Below are positions 10,039-16,925 of a DNA stretch of 64,000 nucleotides, one piece after another (the first letter of the stretch is position 1; every line of letters starts with the position of its first letter). The notes beneath the pieces were generated by a model that made no database searches, had not been told where the DNA came from, and worked only from the letters and a program-made list of their open reading frames with translations. Made by a program: the position numbers and the translations under genes. This DNA is from Oscillospiraceae bacterium (GTDB lineage: Bacteria; Bacillota; Clostridia; Oscillospirales; Ruminococcaceae), in the NCBI GenBank assembly GCA_017533485.1, contig JAFXIC010000072.1, forward strand, positions 1 through 64,000, in the 5' to 3' direction.

Positions 10039-11031
10039 TTATCGGACATCCCAGGAGCGTGGGATAAAAATCTTTTCGTACATCCAGATTGCGTAATCAT
10101 CGCTCATTCCAGCGATATAATCACAAACCGCGCGGTGATTGTTCATACGTTCCGCAATATGTTTATATTCAACCGGAAGTTTATCGAGATTATGGATGTA
10201 GTAATCATAGAGTCGGATAATGAGGTCTTTTGCCTTGGGTTCATCCATTTTTGCCGCGGAATTGGTATAGACATTTTCGCGCAAAAAGGTATGGAGCTGA
10301 TCGTGGGCGGATTGAATCGTGGGTTCCATGCCGACATTCTGCGGACCGTGCCTGATCACGGAGCCGATCATGGTTGTGATACGTTTGGATTTTGTATCGC
10401 CGAGGATTTCGACACATTCCTTCGGCAGATCTTCTTTGCGCAGAATTCCGCCGCGTATGGCGTCGTCGATATCATGATTGATATAAGCGATGCGGTCAGC
10501 GAGGCGTACAAGATTTCCTTCCTCGGTGGTCGCGATACGATTCGTGTGACAGGCGATGCCGTTTTTGACCTGCATCGAGAGATTGAGGCCTTTTCCGTCC
10601 TTTTCGATATAGTGGACAACGCGGACGCTCTGGATATAATGCTTATAACCGAACGGGCAGATGGAATTGAGCGCAGCTTCCCCCGCATGACCGAACGGAG
10701 AATGACCGAGATCATGTCCCAGAGCGATGGCTTCGGCTAAATCCTCGTTGAGCCGGAGTGCTCTTGCCATGGTACGGGCGATCTGAGCAACTTCGAGTGT
10801 ATGTGTGAGACGGGTACGGTAATGGTCACCGATGGGGGAGAGGAAGACCTGTGTTTTACGTTTGAGACGGCGGAACGCACCGCTATGAAGAATACGGTCA
10901 CGATCGCGCTGGAAATCGGTGCGAAACGGACAGGGTTCCTCGGTATGTCTGCGGACAGCGTCCGTCGAATGACAAGCATATTCACAAAGATAAGTATGTT
11001 CGTTCTGTTCTAAAGTTTCGCGAATCGTCAT
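10039..11031 (-). CDS. dgt: deoxyguanosinetriphosphate triphosphohydrolase-like protein
   Basis: The 330-residue HD-domain dNTPase splits dNTPs to nucleoside and triphosphate. Visible motifs are FRRLKRKTQVFLSP, the first histidine in RTRLTHTLEVAQIAR, the HD pair with its partner in ALGHDLGHSPFGHAGE, and the late aspartate in LADRIAYINHDIDD. This is the shorter Firmicute-type Dgt. The ATG start lies about 200 bases from the next gene, so this is probably the first gene of the dgt-dnaG-rpoD operon; dnaG begins 21 bases after it. Confidence 0.93.
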   Translation of the reverse strand: MTIRETLEQNEHTYLCEYACHSTDAVRRHTEEPCPFRTDFQRDRDRILHSGAFRRLKRKTQVFLSPIGDHYRTRLTHTLEVAQIARTMARALRLNEDLAEAIALGHDLGHSPFGHAGEAALNSICPFGYKHYIQSVRVVHYIEKDGKGLNLSMQVKNGIACHTNRIATTEEGNLVRLADRIAYINHDIDDAIRGGILRKEDLPKECVEILGDTKSKRITTMIGSVIRHGPQNVGMEPTIQSAHDQLHTFLRENVYTNSAAKMDEPKAKDLIIRLYDYYIHNLDKLPVEYKHIAERMNNHRAVCDYIAGMSDDYAIWMYEKIFIPRSWDVR

Positions 11032-11175
11032 AATTGTTGTTCTCCATAAATCGTTCGGGCGTAGGCATACTTTTATCTATAATTATATACGCATAGATTC
11101 GTGAAAAAACCTCTTTTTTAGTGGGCTATCGGAAGAAAATCGGCATAGCGCACAAATCGAAAGAGACAAAACAAC

Positions 11176-11203
11176 GGCACTGTCACAAAAATGACAATGC
11201 CGG
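11176..11203 (-). terminator. probable terminator after the COG2426 gene
   Basis: Imperfect hairpin CGGCA-TTGTCA / TGACAG-TGCCG (minus strand) with an AT-rich tail. It lies 24 bases after the stop at 11227. Confidence 0.55.
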
Positions 11204-11226
11204 AGCGGGAATACAGAGCATTCAGA

Positions 11227-11775
11227 TTAGAACAGATTGATGATGGCGTTAAGACCGCCGTAAGAGATGAGACACATGATAATGGTTGCCATAATCAGAC
11301 CGCAGAAAATTGCCGGTACAGATTTTTTGATCTTGACATGAAGCAAAGCGGCGATGAGGCTTCCGGTCCAGGCACCGGTACCGGGGAGCGGAACGCCGAC
11401 AAAGAGTAATAACCCGAGAAATTCAAATTTCCGGATTTTTGCGGCTTTCTCGCCATCAGCCTTGCTTCGGAGCCAGCGTGCCATTTTATTCATCCAGCCG
11501 ATCTTGCAGTTCTCCATCCAGTCCAGAACTTTTTCGATGAAAAGGAGGATGAACGGGATGGGGACAATATTGCCGAGGATACAAACGCCGATTGCGGACC
11601 ACATGGGGATGTTAAGGAGAGAAGCGGCAATCAGACCGCCGCGGAGTTCGAGAATGGGAATCATGGAAATAATAAAGACCACGAGCATAGGCGGGAGTCC
11701 GCCGAGGAGATCGGTTAATTTTTCAGCAAGTGCTTCTGTTGTACCGGGAGCGGCGAAAGCCAGAGATAAAGCCAT
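11227..11775 (-). CDS. COG2426 small membrane export-like protein
   Basis: The 182-residue protein has about five membrane segments. The motifs PILELRGGLIAA and FVGVPLPGTGAWTGSLIAALL are characteristic of COG2426, annotated as putative small multidrug export proteins; substrate and mechanism are not established for the family. RBS-like AAAGGAAT precedes the ATG. It stands alone between the dgt operon and the divergent ABC transporter. Confidence 0.85.
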   Translation of the reverse strand: MALSLAFAAPGTTEALAEKLTDLLGGLPPMLVVFIISMIPILELRGGLIAASLLNIPMWSAIGVCILGNIVPIPFILLFIEKVLDWMENCKIGWMNKMARWLRSKADGEKAAKIRKFEFLGLLLFVGVPLPGTGAWTGSLIAALLHVKIKKSVPAIFCGLIMATIIMCLISYGGLNAIINLF

Positions 11776-12087
11776 CGTTCATATTCCTTTCAAATTCAGT
11801 ATTCTTATTATCGCATAGATTCGGAATTTCGTCAAGTAAGAATGAGAAAAACGCTGTTTTGCACAAATTTCCTGATGATTCGATATGAAATCATAGAAAA
11901 TACCTAAAAACGATGAAAACAGTAATATGAAAACTGATGGAATATATAAATCGGGAATAAAGGACTTTCTTTTTTGTTGGAATTATGATATAATAAGAAT
12001 GCTTTTGCGGGCGATATTTTTTGCGGACAGCAGGAAAAACTGCCAGCAGCATGATTTGGCGAACAAAGTTGAAAGGAAGATTCTGCC
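11776..12087 (+). other. intergenic region with divergent promoters
   Basis: This 312-base AT-rich stretch separates the minus-strand COG2426 gene from the plus-strand ABC operon. TATAAT at 11989-11994, with TG one base ahead (extended -10 type), and a GAAAGGAAG ribosome site at 12073 serve the ABC ATPase. I see no further gene, RNA or repeat. Confidence 0.6.
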
Positions 12088-13023
12088 ATGAGTTTTGAAG
12101 TAAAAGATTTATTCAAGCGTTACGGAGATAAGGTTGTCGTTGACCATCTGAGTTTTTCGATGGAAAAGGAGGGCGTTTATGCGCTGCTCGGCACAAACGG
12201 TGCGGGAAAAACGACATCCATTCGTATGATGCTGGGGATGCTGGCGAAAGACGGCGGCAGCGTCATGTGGAACGGAAAGCCGCTTTCGGTTGACAGCTGC
12301 AATGTCGGATATCTGGCGGAGGAGCGCGGCTTGTATCCGAAGTGTACGCTGATGGACCAGCTGCTGTATTTTGCGTCTCTGCGCGGAGTATCCCATTCCG
12401 AAGCGAAGAAGCGGATTGCATACTGGGCAGAGCGTCTGGAAGCAACTGAATATCTGTATCCGCCGAAGAATGCGGGAAAGGCATCCAAACCCAAGCTTGC
12501 AGATCAGCTTTCGAAAGGTAATCAGCAGAAGATCCAGCTGATGGTAGCATTGCTTTCGGATCCGGAGCTGTTGATTCTGGATGAACCGTTATCGGGACTG
12601 GATCCGGTGAATGCCGACCTGTTTAAATCCATCATCCATGAAGAAGTAGAAAAGGGAAAGTACCTGATTATGTCGAGCCATCAGATGGCAACGATCGAGG
12701 AATTCTGTACTGACCTGACGATTCTGAACCGCAGCAAAGTGGTGCTTCAGGGTAATCTTGCGGAAATCAAGAAAAGCTACGGACGAATTAACCTGCATAT
12801 CAAAGCGGAGCAGGAGCTGAAGCCGTACATTGAAAAGGCGGATGTCCAGCTTCTGTCACAGGTCGGGTATACATACCAGTGTAAAGTCCGCGGAGAAGAA
12901 CACGCGAATACGCTGCTGAAAGCATTGGTTGCAGATGACGTGACATTGATTGCGTTTGAGCTGAGAGAGCCGAGCCTGCATGAAATCTTTGTGGAAAAGG
13001 TGGGCGATACGCATGAAGAATAA
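12088..13023 (+). CDS. ABC transporter ATP-binding protein (NatA/ABC-2 type)
   Basis: The 311-residue ATPase has Walker A GTNGAGKTT (about 35-43), signature LSKGNQQKIQLMVAL, Walker B LLILDEPLSGLD and the switch histidine in IMSSHQMATIEE. The C-terminal 80 residues form the extra domain typical of NatA-like exporters. The signature LSKGN deviates from LSGGQ but occurs in this subfamily. It is coupled to two ABC-2 permeases: the next start lies 11 bases inside its end. The likely role is export of an unknown substrate, with NatAB-type sodium export as one possibility. Confidence 0.92.
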   Translation: MSFEVKDLFKRYGDKVVVDHLSFSMEKEGVYALLGTNGAGKTTSIRMMLGMLAKDGGSVMWNGKPLSVDSCNVGYLAEERGLYPKCTLMDQLLYFASLRGVSHSEAKKRIAYWAERLEATEYLYPPKNAGKASKPKLADQLSKGNQQKIQLMVALLSDPELLILDEPLSGLDPVNADLFKSIIHEEVEKGKYLIMSSHQMATIEEFCTDLTILNRSKVVLQGNLAEIKKSYGRINLHIKAEQELKPYIEKADVQLLSQVGYTYQCKVRGEEHANTLLKALVADDVTLIAFELREPSLHEIFVEKVGDTHEE

Positions 13024-14356
13024 GCTGCTGCACGGTGCACTGACGGTCAGCAAATTCACGCTTCAGCAGCATTATAAAGCACTTTCGGTAAAGATTCTGC
13101 TTTTGATCCTGATGGTGATAGGATTTTGCGCTGTACCGCTTCTGCGAATGGTATTTGAAAAAGAGGAAGATGTGAATGTTGCGCTGCCGGATGTTTCGAC
13201 AATCTATCTTCGGAATGATACAGAATATCCGATTGATACCGCAGACCTTGCGGGACTTTATACAGAAAAAACTGTTGTTGTGAATGAGACAGATACAAGC
13301 GATGAAAATTTTGCCGAACTGATTGCGTCCGGAACGGATATTCTTGCAATTTCGATCTCGGAAACAGAAGAAAACGGCGGCGTCGGCGTTCAGCTTTTCT
13401 ATTCGGAAGACGGTGAGATTTCCTCCGATTCGGCACAGCTCCTGTCGGATTCCACCGCAGATTTCGTCTATCGTTCTATGCTGGAGGTCGCCTCCGCTAC
13501 GGAGGATCAAAGTGATATTCTCCGTGCTTCGGTGCGCGGTGATGTCAAGGAGATTACGGAATATGTGACGGATGATTCGGAAACGGATATGGCCGCACAT
13601 AGCGGCATCAATCTGGCATACTGCTATCTGGTGATGATATTATCCACACTTTCGATGAGTTATATTCTTGCTCTGGCAGTTGAAGAAAAGCAGTCGAAGC
13701 TGGTTGAAACATTCCTGCTGAGCGTATCGCCATCTCAGATGCTGCTTGGAAAGTTTATTGCCGTAACCGTATTTATTTTTGTTGGTATCTTTCTGACGCT
13801 TGGTTCCTTCGGCATTTCGCTGCTGATTGCAAAGTCACAGGGCGGTATTGCATTCTTAACGCACGCCATTGAATCTATGGGTGCGATGGAGGTGCTGAAA
13901 GGCATCGGCGTACCTGAAATCATACTGCTGGTTGTCTCGGTGCTTCTGGCATATACGATGATTGCATTTATCGCAGCAATTTTCGGTTCCTGCTGTTCGA
14001 AAACGGACGATATCCAGCACGCCTCGATGTCCCTGGTATTTGTGATTATGTTCGGATATATGGCTGGTGCAATGGTTCCGCTGTTCGAGAGTCAGGCCGC
14101 AAATATTGTCACATCGCTGTTCCCGCTGACAGGAATTTTCAGTGTTCCGGTCAATTATATCTGCGGAAAAATCAACCTCCCGATTCTGTTGATCAGTCTT
14201 CTGCTTCAGGTCATTACAATTTTCTTCCTGATTCGTGCCGCGGGTAAGGTTTATCAGATGATGATTCTTTATCGTGGAGATTTCCTGAAGCTGAAGCAGT
14301 TGATCGGGATGCTCCGTGCACAGTCGGCAGCTGAAAAGGAGGGAAAAACGAAATGA
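13013..14356 (+). CDS. ABC-2 type permease, first subunit
   Basis: The 447-residue protein has one N-terminal membrane helix (about 20-40), a large extracytoplasmic domain (about 45-200) and five or six membrane helices in the second half, the layout of NatB/YhaP-type ABC-2 permeases. LAVEEKQSKLVETFLLSVSP is the cytoplasmic coupling-helix segment typical of the family. Start ATG 13013 overlaps the ATPase gene and has AAAAGGTGGG seven bases upstream; an in-frame ATG at 12980 lies deeper inside the ATPase gene and has no such site. Its stop overlaps the next start as ATGA. Confidence 0.88.
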   Translation: MKNKLLHGALTVSKFTLQQHYKALSVKILLLILMVIGFCAVPLLRMVFEKEEDVNVALPDVSTIYLRNDTEYPIDTADLAGLYTEKTVVVNETDTSDENFAELIASGTDILAISISETEENGGVGVQLFYSEDGEISSDSAQLLSDSTADFVYRSMLEVASATEDQSDILRASVRGDVKEITEYVTDDSETDMAAHSGINLAYCYLVMILSTLSMSYILALAVEEKQSKLVETFLLSVSPSQMLLGKFIAVTVFIFVGIFLTLGSFGISLLIAKSQGGIAFLTHAIESMGAMEVLKGIGVPEIILLVVSVLLAYTMIAFIAAIFGSCCSKTDDIQHASMSLVFVIMFGYMAGAMVPLFESQAANIVTSLFPLTGIFSVPVNYICGKINLPILLISLLLQVITIFFLIRAAGKVYQMMILYRGDFLKLKQLIGMLRAQSAAEKEGKTK

Positions 14357-15774
14357 AACGTAATGTAATGAAAGGAACGGGTTCCGTATTTCGTTTTACG
14401 CTCGCAGACCTCTGTATGTCAAAGGGGTGGCTGCTTTCCACCATTTTACTGATCGTGATTCTTTTATATGGCGTACCGCTTCTGATGTACCTGATTTTTT
14501 CGGTATCGGGGGAGGATAGTGCAGAAGATTCTAAGATTTCGAGCGTGTATATCTGTGATGAAACCGCAGGCGAGGTAGATTATTCATACCTGAAAGAACG
14601 CGGATATGCGGATGCAACGTATACCGCGTATCAGTCCGTGGAAGATGCCAAAGCTGCGATTGCTGACAAAGATGAAACGCTTGTTGTCCGCATTTCGAGC
14701 GAAGATATGACAGAAGGCTTTGATGTCGTCGTATATTTACCCGAAGAAACAGAGCTTTCGAAAGATGCTGCCCATGCGTATACGGATTTCTTGGTAGAGA
14801 ATTTTGATGGCGTAAAACAGCAGAAAGCGAATGCTTCGGAAGAAATGACAGCAATTCTCTCAAAGGAAATCCATACTTCCGCAACCGTGTTGGATGCAGA
14901 GGGAAAGCCGGTAGAATCTGAAAATATGATCGAAGATCTGCTCCTGATGATAATACCGTTCTTTGTGGTCATGGTAATTTATATGATGGTGCTGATGTAT
15001 GGACAGCAGCTTGGCAACTCGATTCTGCTTGAGAAAACAAATAAACTGATGGATACGATGCTGATTTCGATTCATCCGTTTGCGCTGATACTGGGAAAAC
15101 TGAGTGCAGTTGTCGTATCCGCTGTATTGCAGTTTATGCTTTGGATATTTGCCGGACTTGGCGGATTTGCCGCAGGTTTTGTATTCATAGCTCCGTCATT
15201 GTTTCAGGGAACTTCTGCGGCAGACAGCGAAGCGGCTGTATCGGAAGGTGCAGGCAGCCTGCTGCTTGAGGTGTTCTCCGGCGAGAAATATTTTACGTTG
15301 CCCGGAATTGCCTGGACGCTGGCAATTATCGTTGTCGGTTTCCTGCTGTATCTGTCGCTCGCGTCGATCAGCGGTGCATTGTCCTCAAAGCCGGAAGATC
15401 TTGGTAAAACCAATATTATATTTGTCATGGCGCTGGTTGTCAGCTTCTTTATGTGTCTGAATATGGATTCGGAGAATATGTCACTCGTATCCAATGCCGC
15501 ATGGCTGAGATATTTCCCATTTACCGCAATGCTGGTCATGCCCGGAAAGCTGCTGACGGGAGAGTTCACACATCTCGAAGCATTTCTCTCTACGGTCTGT
15601 ATTTTCGTATCTGCTATCCTTTTGGTCTATGTTGCGGCAATGCTTTATCAGCTGCTGGTGCTCTACCGCGGAAATCCGCCTTCGATCAAGCAGCTCATTG
15701 CCATGATAAAGGAATCGAAAGCATCATCGAAAAAATCAGGAACAGCTGTACAGGAGAGCGGCACGAAAGAATAA
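14353..15774 (+). CDS. ABC-2 type permease, second subunit
   Basis: The 473-residue product is a paralogue of the preceding permease in layout: N-terminal helix (about 24-47), extracytoplasmic domain rich in Asp/Glu (about 50-185), then about six helices. LLEKTNKLMDTMLISIHPF is the same coupling segment. The C-terminal tail is short and charged. Translation is coupled by the ATGA overlap at 14353. The two permeases probably form a heterodimer with the 12088 ATPase. No regulator is encoded beside them. Confidence 0.88.
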   Translation: MKRNVMKGTGSVFRFTLADLCMSKGWLLSTILLIVILLYGVPLLMYLIFSVSGEDSAEDSKISSVYICDETAGEVDYSYLKERGYADATYTAYQSVEDAKAAIADKDETLVVRISSEDMTEGFDVVVYLPEETELSKDAAHAYTDFLVENFDGVKQQKANASEEMTAILSKEIHTSATVLDAEGKPVESENMIEDLLLMIIPFFVVMVIYMMVLMYGQQLGNSILLEKTNKLMDTMLISIHPFALILGKLSAVVVSAVLQFMLWIFAGLGGFAAGFVFIAPSLFQGTSAADSEAAVSEGAGSLLLEVFSGEKYFTLPGIAWTLAIIVVGFLLYLSLASISGALSSKPEDLGKTNIIFVMALVVSFFMCLNMDSENMSLVSNAAWLRYFPFTAMLVMPGKLLTGEFTHLEAFLSTVCIFVSAILLVYVAAMLYQLLVLYRGNPPSIKQLIAMIKESKASSKKSGTAVQESGTKE

Positions 15775-15842
15775 TCCGTCTGATATTTTTGTGATATCTC
15801 ATGTTTGTAAATGAACTGAAAACTTTGTCACAGAAATTTCAC

Positions 15843-15871
15843 TTGACTTTTGCTGTGATATTCTGTATAAT
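15843..15871 (+). promoter_or_regulatory. promoter of the cohesin-like lipoprotein gene
   Basis: TTGACT (15843-15848), 17-base spacer, TATAAT (15866-15871). Confidence 0.8.
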
Positions 15872-15916
15872 GATAGCAGATGGAGAAAAATCCAACTGTA
15901 AATTGAAAGGAGTTTC

Positions 15917-16813
15917 ATGCAAATGAAATTGACAAAAAGAGCACTTACATTCCTGCTGGTTGGCGCAATGACGCTGCCCTGTGTTGCTTGTAAGCGTGAT
16001 ACCGGAAATGAAGATCAGGGTTCTGTGGATAACCCTTCTGTCAGCGATACAACATCTGCTGATGCAAACGGAAATTCCGAAGGTAATGGCGGTACACAGA
16101 AAGTTCCGTCCGAAGCAGAAGATAAGATTGTTCAGGATGAAACCGGACTTGTTGGTATCGAGCTGAGCCTCGGTGCACTGCCGCAGGGTGCTGTCGTCAC
16201 GACAGAGCCGCCTGCTGTCACAACTGCAATCGGTACGGACGGAAAGGTTTATGTCAACCAGACGGATATTAACGGTACCACTGTTACCGAAGCCGGCGGT
16301 TCTCATGCGACTGTGCTCTATACTGGTACAACGCTCGCAACATCCTATGCCGAAAGCTATACCGCAAAGCCGCTTTCTTATCAGGCACTTTGGCTTGATA
16401 TGTCCAAGCGGGCAGACTTTGTGTTTGACGGCGAATTTCTCGTATTTGATATTGCAATTAAGCCGAATACACCCGATGGTGTATATCCGCTGGAATTCTT
16501 CCACTTAGATATGGCAAATTACGATGCAGAGTCTCTGGATGTTACAGCAAATGTCGGCTATATTGTTGTCGGCGATGCAAAAGCACCGGAAGTAGAAACG
16601 AAAAAGGGCGCAGGCCTGACGCTTACCCCCGGTGTTGTCAGCGGCAAAGCCGGAGAAACCGTAAAGATGGTTGTGAATATGGAAAACAACCCTGGATTCG
16701 TTGGATTTGACCTCCAGTTTAACTATGACAGCAATGCGATGGATATCGTAAGCGGAAGCGCCGGCAAGGATTTTGAAACCTTCGCGTCTCTGACCGCACA
16801 TTCTTTCGAATAA
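15917..16813 (+). CDS. lipoprotein with two cohesin-like half domains
   Basis: The 298-residue protein has a lipoprotein-type signal peptide (basic n-region, hydrophobic core 9-20, candidate lipid Cys25 in PCVACKRD), then a Ser/Asn/Gly-rich spacer. Residues about 130-215 (FDGEFLVFDIAIKPNTPDG, then YPLEFFHLDMANYDAESLD) resemble the second half of a ruminococcal cohesin. Residues about 230-298 (LTPGVVSGKAGETVKMVVNM, then FVGFDLQFNYDSNAMDIV) resemble the first half of a cohesin and stop there, right before a terminator. Cohesins bind dockerins, so a surface anchor for the neighbouring dockerin proteins is an attractive inference. The unusual half order could mean a deletion product or a circularly permuted module. 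RBS AAAGGAG; ATG at 15923 is an alternative start. Confidence 0.65.
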   Translation: MQMKLTKRALTFLLVGAMTLPCVACKRDTGNEDQGSVDNPSVSDTTSADANGNSEGNGGTQKVPSEAEDKIVQDETGLVGIELSLGALPQGAVVTTEPPAVTTAIGTDGKVYVNQTDINGTTVTEAGGSHATVLYTGTTLATSYAESYTAKPLSYQALWLDMSKRADFVFDGEFLVFDIAIKPNTPDGVYPLEFFHLDMANYDAESLDVTANVGYIVVGDAKAPEVETKKGAGLTLTPGVVSGKAGETVKMVVNMENNPGFVGFDLQFNYDSNAMDIVSGSAGKDFETFASLTAHSFE

Positions 16814-16826
16814 TTTAAAAGGGAAG

Positions 16827-16850
16827 CGCCCCACATGAGTGGGGCGTTTT
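16827..16850 (+). terminator. terminator of the lipoprotein gene
   Basis: Eight-base perfect GC-rich stem CGCCCCAC/GTGGGGCG with ATGA loop, followed by TTTT, 14 bases after the stop codon. Confidence 0.9.
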
Positions 16851-16880
16851 CGTATGGGTTCTATGGAATCGCAATAAAAT

Positions 16881-16915
16881 AAATCCCCTTACAGCATTGA
16901 CCTGTAAGGGGATTT
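16881..16915. terminator. terminator of the CotH-dockerin gene
   Basis: Fourteen-base perfect stem AAATCCCCTTACAG/CTGTAAGGGGATTT with a seven-base loop, ten bases beyond the stop of the minus-strand gene; it could act in both directions. Confidence 0.88.
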
Positions 16916-16925
16916 TTGTTTGTAT

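Noticed and set aside
12980..13012. Upstream ATG for the first ABC permease
   Set aside because: The extension lies within the ATPase gene and lacks a ribosome site, while ATG 13013 has one.
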